Assembly (NCBI GenBank): GCA_937967505.1
Contig: CALCJM010000060.1
Coordinates: 44,202 to 108,201, forward strand
Source: an uncultured Pirellulaceae bacterium
GTDB lineage: Bacteria > Planctomycetota > Planctomycetia > Pirellulales > Pirellulaceae
Direction: 5' to 3'
Length of the DNA stretch: 64,000 nt
Below the pieces are notes generated by a model. It was not told where the DNA came from. It saw only the letters and a program-made list of their open reading frames with translations, and ran no database searches. Numbering within the stretch: the first letter of the stretch is position 1; the number at the start of each line of letters is the position of its first letter. Positions 8,700 to 17,759 of this stretch are shown here, in pieces. Made by a program: the position numbers and the translations under genes.

Positions 8700-9437
8700 T
8701 TAGTTAGCTGGATTAACGCTGCCAACGACACGGCTAAAAATATGCCCGCCCGTTAAAAAATCTGCAAAGCAAAGCCCTATGGCAAGCACTAGCGGAACAA
8801 CTACGTGCTTCATGCTGTAAACAGGGCGGTCTACCCGACTGACGGCATTGGTTGATGCCCTCCACTCTACCTTTAAGAAAGTAACCGAAAATGCAATTAC
8901 CGCGTAGGCTATGATCGCAAGAATCGAGTACCAATCGGAGGCTCTCCCGCCATTAGAGTCGAGTGGCCCTGATGTAATCGCGTAAGCACTTACTGTACCT
9001 GCAGCGGCAAACAAACCGAAAAACAGACCGCGACTTTTTGCTTCGAGTTTCCAATAAATATCTGCTTTGTCCCGTTTTACGACTTCGTCTTCGAAAAAGA
9101 CAAGTTCTTTCAAGGACAAAGACGATCGAATCACAGGCACTACCGTCCCGGCCAAGTAATGCCATCGATGAAGGATCAGGCGAAAACGCCCTGCTTGAAG
9201 TACGTCTATCGAAACAATCAGCAACGGAACCAAGCATTTCCAATGGTCGATTCGATCAGCACATCGCTTTCGAGCAACACGCAAACTAGCGTTGAGGAAA
9301 TCGTCCCAATTAGGCGATTGGCAGTTGAAGCTTACCGTTGGCGATGCTGCCAGCTTCGCTCCGACGCTGGCAGCGTCGCCAACGGATGGTAAATTCCCAG
9401 CTGCCAGTCGCCTTAATACCTGTCTGCTCGAAGGCAC
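8700..9437 (-). CDS. Hypothetical membrane protein; N terminus overlaps a repeat element
   Basis: No family is recognised. The C-terminal half has three probable membrane helices (GLFFGLFAAAGTVSAYAI, WYSILAIIAYAVIAFSVTF, VVVPLVLAIGLCFADFL) after a charged segment (FFEDEVVKRDKADIYW). The open frame begins with ATG at 9437, but about 36 of its first 43 residues are encoded by the 107-bp repeat at 9310-9416, so this start is doubtful. A TTG at 9284 (residue 52), just inside the repeat boundary, would give about 194 aa and looks more natural. The repeat may have landed in the 5' end of the gene and displaced its original start. Function unknown. Confidence 0.5.
   Translation of the reverse strand: MPSSRQVLRRLAAGNLPSVGDAASVGAKLAASPTVSFNCQSPNWDDFLNASLRVARKRCADRIDHWKCLVPLLIVSIDVLQAGRFRLILHRWHYLAGTVVPVIRSSLSLKELVFFEDEVVKRDKADIYWKLEAKSRGLFFGLFAAAGTVSAYAITSGPLDSNGGRASDWYSILAIIAYAVIAFSVTFLKVEWRASTNAVSRVDRPVYSMKHVVVPLVLAIGLCFADFLTGGHIFSRVVGSVNPAN
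9310..9416 (+). repeat. 107-bp interspersed element, copy 1
   Basis: The element begins TTAGGCGATTGGCAG and ends CTGCCAGTCGCCTTAA, so its ends are inverted repeats of each other. Inside are a CCGTTGGCGA...TCGCCAACGG pair and a GCTGCCAGC/GCTGGCAGC pair. The reverse complement of 27445-27551 is the same length and closely similar, which identifies a dispersed element with no coding capacity of its own (MITE- or REP-like). It overlaps the 5' end of the adjacent membrane-protein frame. Confidence 0.85.
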
Positions 9438-10252
9438 GCCTCCGGAGACTTTACGGAATTTAAACGTTGGTCATCCTACGTCGCAAAGCCGTTGTCCAAA
9501 TTGGAGCTTGGAAATTAGCGCTTGTCAACTTCGGTCTCAGATCCGTCTTTGATTTGGAAGTTGGTATATTGCGCGGCGGAACGCTGGTTAGCTTTTTCAC
9601 GATATACTCAAACACTGCTGTTCTCATAGACGAATCCGAGACTTGACAACATTGGAGCAAGGGATCGGACTTATTGCAATGCAATGGCGCAGTCTGGGTC
9701 GAGGGATCTTCTGATGTTGTCTACCGCAACAAATGGATCGAATTGCACGCCCACGAAAGGTCGATCGTTGCGCCACGAAAAGGACTCGACTTCCAATTTC
9801 AAATGTATGGCGGGGCTCTGCTGGACAGCATGTGCATTACTGCTGAAAAGCTAACCGAAGAAGAACAGGCAATTCATCTCTCGTCAGTTTTCGGCACTGC
9901 GATCGAAGGGCATCAACAACATAGGCCTCTGGCATGAAGAAGGAAATACTAATGCGTGCTCAATTGAAGACCATTACGTTGCGAAGGCTGCCAGCCTTCT
10001 TGGTCCAAATTTGAAGGCTGGCAGCCTTCGCAACGGATGGGGCAATGATCTCGGTTGTAACATGTTAACCCGAAAGCTATCCGCTCTTACCGGAATGTGT
10101 GTATGAAAACCGCTTGAAAAGACCGGCGTCGCGTTAAAACTCTATTTGCCTCATTCCTTTTGTTCTCAAGTTGAAAGGAAGAGGATGGATTCTCAACGAC
10201 GATGCAGCGAAAGTCCGAAAAAATTTGCGTCAGAGTCAGAAAGTTTAAAAAG
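9438..10252. other. Gene-poor region, possible gene remnant
   Basis: No convincing gene is seen in these 815 bp. A short frame at 9674-9937 on the + strand (87 aa) is open but resembles nothing and lacks a good ribosome binding site. A perfect hairpin repeat lies at 9978-10034. The stretch sits between two damaged-looking membrane-protein genes, so it may be decayed coding DNA. Confidence 0.45.
9978..10034. repeat. Perfect 22-bp-arm palindromic hairpin
   Basis: The left arm 9978-9999 (GTTGCGAAGGCTGCC...) is the exact reverse complement of the right arm 10013-10034, with a 13-nt loop. Each arm holds a smaller palindrome (GAAGGCT-GCC-AGCCTTC). The outer layout, GTTGCGA...TCGCAACGGATGG, echoes the core of the 107-bp element at 9310, suggesting a related REP family. 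It is not followed by a T run, so it is not a simple terminator. Confidence 0.85.
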
Positions 10253-10919
10253 TCAATTGATTGGATTTCGCACGGCTTGAGCTGGTTTTGAGACTGCATC
10301 CAGCGTTGGCGACGAAACAATCTGCTCACTGTGAATGGAACGTACCAGACGGTCAAGCGTCATGATGCTGAGTGATCCGGTGACGCAGACGCCGAACAAA
10401 GGGATCGTCACCAAGGGAAAGGTGGCGATGTTTTCCATTAGCGGGACGTTCATCAGCGCGAACGTAAGCCCGGTGCCGACAGCGAGCACAAAGTCGAGCA
10501 TGCCAAACACATGGAACAACATATAATTTCATTTTCTTGCCGGGGCTCAGCAATACCAACGGCACCAAGAATCCGACGGCGAGATCGCCGTACCCCGCAT
10601 TGTGGACAAAGGCCTCAGGCAGCACCCCTTGACTCCCGTACCACAGAAATGCGAACCCGGCCGGGATTCGCCACAGATGAAACAGCGTCAGATGTTTCAG
10701 CGCGATTGAGTTGATGTAATGCCTGAAAACGTCCGATCGGAAGTAGATCGCGAGCGGGATAGCAATACCGGCGACAACCCATAACGGGAGAGTTTGGATG
10801 GGGAGTGCCGTAAACAGGCCAAAGTAGCCGGCTGCGGCAACTCCGCCAAACCACGCGGTGAGCCAAAAGGTGAATTGTCGATCAATGCTGTCAAGAGACT
10901 TGAATTCTTGAGTGCTCAT
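10253..10919 (-). pseudogene. Frameshifted multi-pass membrane protein
   Basis: Two overlapping frames together make one hydrophobic protein of about 220 aa. The first runs from ATG 10919 (MSTQEFKSLDS, with AGGAAA upstream) through four or so membrane helices to PLVLLSPGKKMKLY near 10525. The sequence then continues naturally in the next frame as LFHVFGMLDFVLAVGTGL down to 10253. Joining them needs one base to be skipped near 10523-10530. This is either a true inactivating frameshift, a sequencing error or, less likely, programmed frameshifting. The 10920-10973 extension of the first frame is not needed. A MarR-like regulator gene lies upstream on the same strand. Function unknown. Confidence 0.7.
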
Positions 10920-11012
10920 AAGATTTCCTGAAGTTTGTTGTAAAATTCGTCTTTTCGATAGATGTACATGCAACTATCGGCCTAAAAAATGCCTTTGGTT
11001 TTCTGCGTCCAT

Positions 11013-11393
11013 TTAAAGCTTGGCGGCCATTCGTTGAGCGTTCTGCCAGAGCGGATATGCTTTTCGAATGATTTCGCGTCCAGCGTTGGAAAGTCGCATT
11101 GGGCAGCTTCGACCATCGTCCCCCTCGAGTTCCTCGACCCATCCGCGCTCTTTTAATCGCTCCATCGTCCGCGAAAGGGTCGATCGATCGAGATGAAGGG
11201 CTTCCCCAATCTGACTCGGAAGGGCTTCGCCCTTTTTTTCAATGGCAACGAGAACACTTTCAAAGAATTGAAATCGAGTTCCGATCGGCAAGAAGCTTAC
11301 TGTCTCAGCGGCAGCGCGATGATGCTGTACCGGCTCCGATTCGTGACTTGGAGCCACCGTGAGCGTTAGCAGAAGGAGCCATGTGGTCTGCAA
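11013..11393 (-). CDS. MarR-like winged-helix regulator
   Basis: Residues about 40-115 carry a MarR-type winged helix: A-L-P-S-Q-I-G-E-A-L-H-L-D-R-S-T-L-S-R-T-M-E-R-L (recognition helix), then the wing G-W-V-E-E-L-E-G-D-D-G-R and a terminal helix. Such proteins are dimeric repressors, often ligand-responsive. The first 30 residues from the TTG at 11393 look unlike a MarR dimerisation helix, and a parallel frame (11305-11571, MTDPTSRTRRLVQVADH) may hold the real N terminus, which would imply a frameshift or a different start. The downstream membrane-protein gene, 94 bp away on the same strand, is the likely partner or target. Confidence 0.65.
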   Translation of the reverse strand: MQTTWLLLLTLTVAPSHESEPVQHHRAAAETVSFLPIGTRFQFFESVLVAIEKKGEALPSQIGEALHLDRSTLSRTMERLKERGWVEELEGDDGRSCPMRLSNAGREIIRKAYPLWQNAQRMAAKL

Positions 11394-11657
11394 CCTGCAC
11401 CAATCTTCTCGTGCGACTCGTGGGATCGGTCATGAGTCGTTTGACGGCAACCAATCGAAAGGATGACGGTCTGTTGGGGAAGGTTATCTTGACCTCGCAC
11501 GAATCGCGTAGGCAGAAAATTCGCTCAAGGAAAGCAAGGGGAAATTTTTCAATCCGAGATCGTCTTCCCAACTGGTAGACTTGGGGTCCTCCGAATGGTT
11601 CCTAGGCGAATGATTGGAAAACCAAACCAACCTTTTATACGACTGTAGTTGCTAACC

Positions 11658-12734
11658 ATGAATCTGACACGAACTGCCCTGTTACTGTTTTTCAGCTTGA
11701 GCTTCTTCGGAGGTGAACGCACCAACGCCGATTCGCCAACGTTGATTGTATCAGCCACCGGCGAGCGACGTCTGGATGCCTACACTGTTGATGGCGACGG
11801 CAACCTCAATCAACAGTTCCAAACGGAGATGGAGAGCAAGCCGGCCGCATCCTGTTTCGATATGGCCGGGCGCTATTTTTATGTGGCGGGCAGTGACCCC
11901 ACGACCATCAATGTGTTTCGCGCCGAAAAAACAAAATTGACTCATCTGCAAACGGTCAACATCGAATCCAAGCCGTCATATCTACGCATCACACCTTCGG
12001 GACAGTTTCTGCTCGCTTCTTACTACGCAAGTGCACAAGTCACCGTGCATCGAATGGTTGGTGAAGGTCGATTGTCGGACGCACCGCTGCAAACGTTGGC
12101 TGTTGCTCCCCACGCGCACTGTGTCACCTGCGATCCGTCGGGTAAGTTTGTGTTTGTCTCCCACACCAGTGTCAGCCGAATTTCACAATTTCGAATGGAT
12201 GACAAAACGGGACAACTCACTGCCAACAATCCATCTGTCTTGCAACGAGCCGAAGGCGTCGCGCCGCGACACCTTTGGTTTCACCCAACTGCGGATTTCG
12301 CATTTGGAAGCAATGAAAAAGGGCGCAGCATCAGCGTCTATTCGTTTGAAAAACAGTCGGGCTTGATCAGCGAAATCCAAACCTTGGCCAGCATGCCGAC
12401 GGACATCAAAGGCAAAGCAACAACCTCGCGCGTGCAAGCGCATCCATCGGGAAAGTTTGTTTATATCGCCAACCGTGGTCATGGCAGCATCGGCGCGTTT
12501 TCCTTTGATAAAGAATCTGGCAAGCTGAAGTTTCTTCAGCACGCCAATTCTGCTGTCACCGTGCGCGGTTTCGACATTTCACCCGACGGAAAATTTCTGG
12601 TCGCCGCCGGTTCCACATCAAACCAATTAATGTGCTATCGGATTACAGCAGACGGAGCACTCGCTTCTACAAAAACAATCGACAGTGGTAAAAGGCCGTG
12701 GTGGGTTACTTTTTTCCCGGCCTGCGAAAACTAA
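11658..12734 (+). CDS. Secreted lactonase-type beta-propeller protein
   Basis: The 358-aa protein has a signal peptide (TALLLFFSLSFFGG) and a seven-bladed propeller of the 6-phosphogluconolactonase/3-carboxymuconate cyclase family (COG2706 type). Blade repeats are visible as S-x-x-G-x-x-L/V-x-A-S/N-Y patterns, for example TPSGQFLLASYYASAQVTVH, HPSGKFVYIANRGHGSIGAF and SPDGKFLVAAGSTSNQLMCY. Because it is exported, it is unlikely to act in the cytosolic pentose phosphate pathway; planctomycetes have many such paralogues. I use the ATG at 11658 rather than the in-frame TTG nine bases earlier. It is monocistronic. Confidence 0.85.
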   Translation: MNLTRTALLLFFSLSFFGGERTNADSPTLIVSATGERRLDAYTVDGDGNLNQQFQTEMESKPAASCFDMAGRYFYVAGSDPTTINVFRAEKTKLTHLQTVNIESKPSYLRITPSGQFLLASYYASAQVTVHRMVGEGRLSDAPLQTLAVAPHAHCVTCDPSGKFVFVSHTSVSRISQFRMDDKTGQLTANNPSVLQRAEGVAPRHLWFHPTADFAFGSNEKGRSISVYSFEKQSGLISEIQTLASMPTDIKGKATTSRVQAHPSGKFVYIANRGHGSIGAFSFDKESGKLKFLQHANSAVTVRGFDISPDGKFLVAAGSTSNQLMCYRITADGALASTKTIDSGKRPWWVTFFPACEN

Positions 12735-13195
12735 AGTCCGCTGGCTTTCATACGGTCGCAGCCAGCAAGTACCATGTGGATGACACATGGCTGCTACACG
12801 GGCGACGCAGTTGGATAAAGCATACCAGGCGGATACGACCGGGTTGGTGTTGCTCTCAGGAGGAGATGACCTGCCGCCAAAGATGATTGCGGCTCAATCA
12901 CTTGCCCAACACGTTCGAAGTTCCAGGTCCGAAAGGACTTGCGTTTGTATTACGACGAAATATCACGAAGAAACCCGACGGCTGGATGATTTGGTTGGCA
13001 AGGTCTGAAGATTCAGCCGCCGTTTCTTGCCGACTTTGCTCGATCCGGTCAGTTTATTGCAATTGCGAGGATGCTACCGGAGCAATAAATTTGCAATCCA
13101 TATACTGTAGTGTATAGTCTAAAACCTTGGTCCGTCGGAACAAGGGTTCGGCTGATTAGTGAACAACTACCTCGACAGCAGGGTTCGGTTTAAGC
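12735..13195. other. Intergenic region upstream of first DUF1559 gene
   Basis: These 461 bp contain only short frames without family resemblance. A small inverted repeat, ACCTTG...CAAGGGT, lies near 13121-13148. An AT-rich stretch around 13080-13120 (TATACTGTAGTGTATAG) may hold the promoter of the DUF1559 gene. Confidence 0.45.
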
Positions 13196-14197
13196 ATGTT
13201 AAAACAATTTTCACGTCGCCAGACGCACGGGTTCACGCTGGTGGAATTGCTGGTAGTTATCGCGATCATCGGTATACTAATCGGAATGCTTTTACCTGCC
13301 GTCCAGAACGTTCGGGAGGCAGCCAGAAGAACGGAATGCCTGAATCGTCTCCGTCAAATTGGTTTGGCGACCACCATGTTTCACGATGCCCATGGCGCAT
13401 TCCCGCCGGCGCGACTCTATTCAAAAAAATATGCCGTAGCACCGCTGGACGCCGGGAGTGACCAACCCACTTGGTTGGTCCGAATTTTGCCCTTTCTTGA
13501 ACAGCAAGCCTTTTACAGGCAATGGGATCTGTCAAAATCCTACACTGATCACGCTGAGGAGACAGTGACGACGGCCATCGGTTCATTCGTGTGCCCATCG
13601 CGCCGGTCAACGGACGGTGCACGGGCACCGACATCACGCACGCAGGTGCTGGTGACGTCGCCATGTGGTTGCGGTGGCTGGGTGGAGATTGATGTGGTCG
13701 GCGGTGCGACGGGGGATTACGCCGGGAATCACGGCGACCTGTCTCCAGGATCCACCGGTTCGGCATCGGATTACTACTACGGTGGTAATGGTACGGGAGT
13801 GATCATCTCCTCGCAGGCAAGGCAAAACGGCAATGCCAGTTTGAAGTGGGTCGATCGAATCAGTTACGTCAGCATCACCGATGGCTCAAGCCAAACGGCG
13901 TTGGCGGGCGAGCTTCACGTTACCCCGAAAAACCTGAATAAAACGCCTTTTAACGGTCCGATCTACAACGGCGAAGACTTGGCCGCTTTCGCACGCATCG
14001 GCGGTCCGGGAGTTCCAATCCGATCAAGCTCGGACGACCCCACGACCTCTATTCTCGGATTTGGCAGCTGGCATCCTGGCACTTGCAACTTCGTTTACGC
14101 CGACGGAAGCACCAAAGCGCTCAACAACGGAATAGACACCGTTACACTGGGGCAGATTTGCAATCGCAGCGATGGCGAAGTTCAAATCGTTGACTAG
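13196..14197 (+). CDS. DUF1559 domain protein with pilin-like N terminus (1 of 4)
   Basis: The N terminus has a prepilin-type cleavage and methylation motif, [16 protein letters not shown], followed by the planctomycete signature L-L-P-A-V-Q-N-V-R-E-A-A-R-R-T-E-C-x-N. The C terminus has the H-X9-DG motif (HPGTCNFVYADG). These proteins are envelope-associated pseudopilins of unknown role, highly expanded in planctomycetes. At 333 aa the length is normal. A lipoprotein gene (27 bp on) and a His-rich gene follow on the same strand, a common arrangement for this family. Confidence 0.93.
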   Translation: MLKQFSRRQTHGFTLVELLVVIAIIGILIGMLLPAVQNVREAARRTECLNRLRQIGLATTMFHDAHGAFPPARLYSKKYAVAPLDAGSDQPTWLVRILPFLEQQAFYRQWDLSKSYTDHAEETVTTAIGSFVCPSRRSTDGARAPTSRTQVLVTSPCGCGGWVEIDVVGGATGDYAGNHGDLSPGSTGSASDYYYGGNGTGVIISSQARQNGNASLKWVDRISYVSITDGSSQTALAGELHVTPKNLNKTPFNGPIYNGEDLAAFARIGGPGVPIRSSSDDPTTSILGFGSWHPGTCNFVYADGSTKALNNGIDTVTLGQICNRSDGEVQIVD

Positions 14198-14223
14198 AAA
14201 AATGATCACGGAGGATTCCACCA

Positions 14224-14715
14224 GTGAGTTCAGGATTGAAACACTTATCTGCGCGACATCATGCTATCGCGGCCATATGCTTGGCTGTCGCCCTGATGTG
14301 TTCCGTTGGATGTAATTCGGATCGGTTGCCGACCCATCCGGTGGAAGGCAGTGTGCAGTTTGAAGACGGCACGAACCTCATGTTCGGCGATATTGAATTT
14401 TTCAGTGCGAGCCAGCGAGTGAACGCGCGTGGGAAGATTCAGCGCGACGGCACGTTCACCGTCGGCACATACGCGCAGAACGACGGAGCGGTTGAAGGAA
14501 AGCATCGGATAATCATCTTGCAAGTCACAGGAGACTACCTGACTGAAAAGTATGCAGATCAAATCAAGCATGAGCATGGTGAATTGATCCATTCAGCCTA
14601 CTTCGATTATCGCACTTCCGAACTCGAGTGTACGATCACGCCCGGAACCAATCGTGTTGAATTGACTGTGCGAAAACATCCTCGGCAAACCGAAGATGGA
14701 TTACCGAAGAATTAA
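14224..14715 (+). CDS. Putative lipoprotein partnered with DUF1559
   Basis: The protein (163 aa) has a lipoprotein signal peptide ending L-M-C-S-V-G-C (lipid-modified Cys near residue 29). A beta-rich domain follows, beginning HPVEGSVQFEDGTNL and G-T-F-T-V-G-T-Y, of the type planctomycetes encode next to DUF1559 genes (carboxypeptidase-regulatory-like fold). The start is GTG at 14224, chosen because GGAGGA lies eight bases upstream. Its 27-bp distance from the DUF1559 gene implies one transcript. Probably periplasmic; function unknown. Confidence 0.8.
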   Translation: MSSGLKHLSARHHAIAAICLAVALMCSVGCNSDRLPTHPVEGSVQFEDGTNLMFGDIEFFSASQRVNARGKIQRDGTFTVGTYAQNDGAVEGKHRIIILQVTGDYLTEKYADQIKHEHGELIHSAYFDYRTSELECTITPGTNRVELTVRKHPRQTEDGLPKN

Positions 14716-14771
14716 GCTGAAAACTTGAACTAATTCACTTGACCCGGCGTACCTTTAAAGACATACTGTTC

Positions 14772-15233
14772 ATGTCGGGTCATCGGAACCAAACCACTGG
14801 TTCTGGAATAAAAGTGCGTTTCAAGCAAACGAAAATCTGTTTTTTCGTCGCCTACTTGGGTTTATTACTGAACCTCGGTCCGTCGCTGCACCACCTTGAC
14901 TTGTTCGGGTTCCACACACATTGTGGAAGCATCAGCTGCTCTCATCACCACGATGATAGTTCTCATCACCACGCCGATTCGCATTGCAGCCATTCTTTTT
15001 GCGACCATTCGCATCCACAGCCTAAATCATCGGAAAGCCTGACGGTTCGTTCTGGTTCGGCTGACCATGACTGCCCATTCTGCGATTTCTTCGATCAGTA
15101 TCATGTGATTGTAGAACCCGTCGAGACGGTCCCGTTCTATCAATTTGCTTTGGTTCCTGTCACCGAACGGCCCTCTGATGTCTGTTTGGTCAACTTCAAT
15201 CCTGTAGCGCGTGGTCCACCCGCTACTGTCTAA
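14772..15233 (+). CDS. His-rich membrane-anchored protein, metal-binding type
   Basis: After a hydrophobic segment (FFVAYLGLLLNLG) comes a dense His/Cys/Asp region, residues about 45-85, with blocks such as CSHHHDDSSHHH and CSHSFCDHSHP, then a CPFC pair. The layout resembles DUF2946-like small metal-related envelope proteins. Zn, Ni or Cu binding in the periplasm is a reasonable inference but is not shown. The ATG at 14772 is preferred to the in-frame TTG at 14739. It is the third gene in line after the DUF1559 and lipoprotein genes. Confidence 0.6.
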   Translation: MSGHRNQTTGSGIKVRFKQTKICFFVAYLGLLLNLGPSLHHLDLFGFHTHCGSISCSHHHDDSSHHHADSHCSHSFCDHSHPQPKSSESLTVRSGSADHDCPFCDFFDQYHVIVEPVETVPFYQFALVPVTERPSDVCLVNFNPVARGPPATV

Positions 15234-15682
15234 ATCCGCGCCTTTTGCATTTCGATCGAGGGTGGGTAATGCCCGACCTTCTTTCTTGCCAGTGCCCGGA
15301 TATCCGAACGCGCGCTTCCTGCCAGCTTTTTACTCAGTGGCGATGGTTTTTCCATCGGATGCTGCATAAAGCGATAGGTATGGAAAGTGCGTAGTGAAAT
15401 AAGCGAGCAACTTTCTGAGCGAGCGTTGCGCACCATCATTCGAGCTTCATTGTTCCGAATGGAGGTCAGCGAATCCGCCAGCGTAGGTTGTTAGGCGAGC
15501 AAACTTTTGAGCTACCGTCGTGGACGCCTGTCATGTTCTGATGGCCCGACTATCCGTCTGTCTTGACGGGTTGTCCGCGGCGGATTTTCGAAAATACGTC
15601 TGACAAATAAATTGATTCAATCGCTGCATGAGAGCGACCAACGTGGTAACCCATCACCAAAACCATAACACGGGTGTACAAA
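15234..15682. other. Intergenic region before second DUF1559 gene
   Basis: No credible gene is found in these 449 bp; the frames are short and have no family resemblance. The part from 15590 onward is AT-rich and likely includes the promoter and leader of the DUF1559/PEP-CTERM pair. Confidence 0.45.
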
Positions 15683-16789
15683 ATGTTTCGTGACATCGAA
15701 GAAAACAACATCGCGCGATCACCTCATCCGCAAGGCTTTACGCTGGTAGAATTATTGGTCGTCATTGCCATTATTGGAGTTTTGGTGGGGATGCTCCTGC
15801 CGGCAGTCCAGAGTGTTCGTGCAGCGGCGCGTCGCACGACCTGTGCGAATAACATGCGACAAATTGCACTTGCCGTGCACAGCTACGAATCGGCTCACCA
15901 ACGTTTCCCAGTTAATCAAATCGGACCGGGAGCTGCCAGCGGAAGCGGAGGCTACGCGTCCGGGTTTTACAGCTGGCTGGTTCCAGTTCTGCCGCAACTT
16001 GAGCAGGGAAATTTGTACAACGGGTTCGACTTACGCCGTAGCAATGGAGATGCGGACGGTCACAGAATGAGCGATACGCACCCCAATGCCTCTGCCGCCA
16101 GTACGCTGGTGGATGTCTTTCTATGTCCATCTGATCAGCCCAACCGGAACAACGCAACGATTTTGGGGTCGGCCAATCCTGCCCCGGGAAGTTACGCGGG
16201 CAACGCCGGCTGGCCGTCTTACGCCACGGGAATCTCCGGCGAACGTGCTGCTCCCGGTGCCCACAATGGTGCGATTCCACTGGTTCATCCTTCGCAGAAC
16301 GTCAGTTGGCACGTCAGCAAGATTGGGCTTAATCAATTTTCTGACGGGACATCCAATACGGCGTTGCTTTCCGAGCGACTGATTCAGTCCGGAAACAGTG
16401 CCGCCGAAATCAGGGAAGCGGACGACCGTCTACGTTCACTTCACATCCTCGAGCGGCGGGAAACACTGGCCGAAATCGTGGATCAAATGTCCAGTTCTCA
16501 TGCTCACATTTTTGAATCGGCACATATCGGCCGATCGTGGTCCAGCGGATCACCGCTGGTCGCCCCCACCTACATGCACGTACAACCACCCAATTCGCCG
16601 ATTGGGCACTACAACACCAGCATGGACGAAGGTGATTTCGTCATTTCGGCCAGCAGTCGCCACCCAGGCGGCGTCAATGTCGCGCTGGTGGATGGTTCTA
16701 TTCAATTCGTATCAGATTCTGTTTCAAAAGAGGTTTGGTGGGCTGTCGGAAGTCGGGACGACGGCCGTGTTGAATCTCTGTCAAACTAG
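15683..16789 (+). CDS. DUF1559 domain protein (2 of 4)
   Basis: The pilin-like N terminus ([27 protein letters not shown]) starts near residue 15. The middle is a variable beta-rich domain, and the C terminus has H-X9-DG (HPGGVNVALVDG). Residues 30-110 keep the conserved C-x-N-N-x-R-Q-I-A-L-A-x-H-x-Y-E pattern. I chose ATG 15683; an in-frame GTG at 15674 is also possible. A PEP-CTERM protein gene follows after 26 bp, so the pair is probably co-transcribed. Confidence 0.92.
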   Translation: MFRDIEENNIARSPHPQGFTLVELLVVIAIIGVLVGMLLPAVQSVRAAARRTTCANNMRQIALAVHSYESAHQRFPVNQIGPGAASGSGGYASGFYSWLVPVLPQLEQGNLYNGFDLRRSNGDADGHRMSDTHPNASAASTLVDVFLCPSDQPNRNNATILGSANPAPGSYAGNAGWPSYATGISGERAAPGAHNGAIPLVHPSQNVSWHVSKIGLNQFSDGTSNTALLSERLIQSGNSAAEIREADDRLRSLHILERRETLAEIVDQMSSSHAHIFESAHIGRSWSSGSPLVAPTYMHVQPPNSPIGHYNTSMDEGDFVISASSRHPGGVNVALVDGSIQFVSDSVSKEVWWAVGSRDDGRVESLSN

Positions 16790-16815
16790 TTTTTTAAAAT
16801 TTGGAGTACACAACG

Positions 16816-17613
16816 ATGAAGTTTAATTTTTTGTTCTCGACCGCTTGCCTTACGACCACAGCGCTGGCAATGATGTCGACAAACGCATTCGCACAGCATC
16901 AGGATGTTGAGTTTGGGTACAACGACCTTGCCAACCCAACCGCGTTTGAGATCGATTCGACCAATTTTACCTCCGAAGGTTTTCTTTACTTCGAAAGTGA
17001 ACTGGAAGCGCGTGACCCATTCGATACTAGCGACCTTAGTTCTGATGAACCGGGGTTTACGACCAATGATGGTGAAGGGTTGTTGGTCAATCAGGGTGAT
17101 CAAATTTGGTTCAATGTGTTGGACGCATCGGTACACTCAAGCTTTGGTGCAGGTTATGTCAATTTTTATAACCCGGTTACTGATGCGTTGGAGGCCAGTG
17201 GAAGACTTGCGATTCTCGACAACTCAGGCTCAACAACCGATCTGGTTCTCAACGGTGGTTCCATTGAATCCGGGGTAAATCCCCAGTTTATTGGCTCCGC
17301 AGACGCCGATGGCGATGTCCATGATCATGTGGTTGTTGACCTGCTTGACGATAGTACCGCTCCACAAGGCGCGTATGGAATTCTGCTGCAACTGCAAAGT
17401 GATTTTGATGCTGCCGATTCGACCATCGATCTAAGTTCAGATCCCTTTTGGTTCGTGTTCAACCACGGCCTGTCGGAATCTGATTTCGATTCAGTAGCAC
17501 TGACTCAGTTCGGCGTTTCGTCGGTTCCCGAACCCGGAACACTGTCGCTTGTTGGTTTGGGGCTGGTGACCATCTTGGTGCGCCGGCGCAGAGAACTGGC
17601 AAAGAGCGCATAG
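16816..17613 (+). CDS. PEP-CTERM sorting domain protein
   Basis: This is an exported 265-aa protein with an N-terminal signal peptide (cleavage after NAFA). The C-terminal sorting tail is V-P-E-P-G-T-L-S-L-V-G-L-G followed by a membrane segment and R-R-R-R. Such tails are recognised by an exosortase/archaeosortase-type transpeptidase. The body is acidic and Asp/Ser-rich (for example DADGDVHDHV), suggesting a calcium-rich surface or matrix protein; no enzymatic motif is seen. ATG 16816 is preferred to an upstream TTG. It is followed by a strong terminator. Confidence 0.88.
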   Translation: MKFNFLFSTACLTTTALAMMSTNAFAQHQDVEFGYNDLANPTAFEIDSTNFTSEGFLYFESELEARDPFDTSDLSSDEPGFTTNDGEGLLVNQGDQIWFNVLDASVHSSFGAGYVNFYNPVTDALEASGRLAILDNSGSTTDLVLNGGSIESGVNPQFIGSADADGDVHDHVVVDLLDDSTAPQGAYGILLQLQSDFDAADSTIDLSSDPFWFVFNHGLSESDFDSVALTQFGVSSVPEPGTLSLVGLGLVTILVRRRRELAKSA

Positions 17614-17675
17614 TTTTGTGACACCAAATTAAACCGACCCAATAAAGTGTTGACTGTGTTTGCCCCTACCCGAAG

Positions 17676-17714
17676 CGTACCACGGTAACAATCCGAAAGA
17701 CCGTGGTGCGTTTT
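17676..17714 (+). terminator. Rho-independent terminator after PEP-CTERM gene
   Basis: An 11-bp stem (cgtaccacggt with accgtggtgcg, one G.U pair) and a 13-nt loop are followed by TTTT. Confidence 0.8.
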
Positions 17715-17759
17715 AGGCCGGCAATTCGCAATCTACCAACATGAAAGCTGCCGGGAGGG

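Noticed and set aside
9674..9937. 87-codon + strand frame
   Set aside because: No ribosome binding site, no family resemblance, and it lies in a region of apparent gene decay.
12698..13117. Two same-frame stretches separated by TGA at 12884-12886, a possible third selenoprotein
   Set aside because: Neither side looks like protein, no Cys-like motif surrounds the TGA, and a competing frame covers the same DNA.
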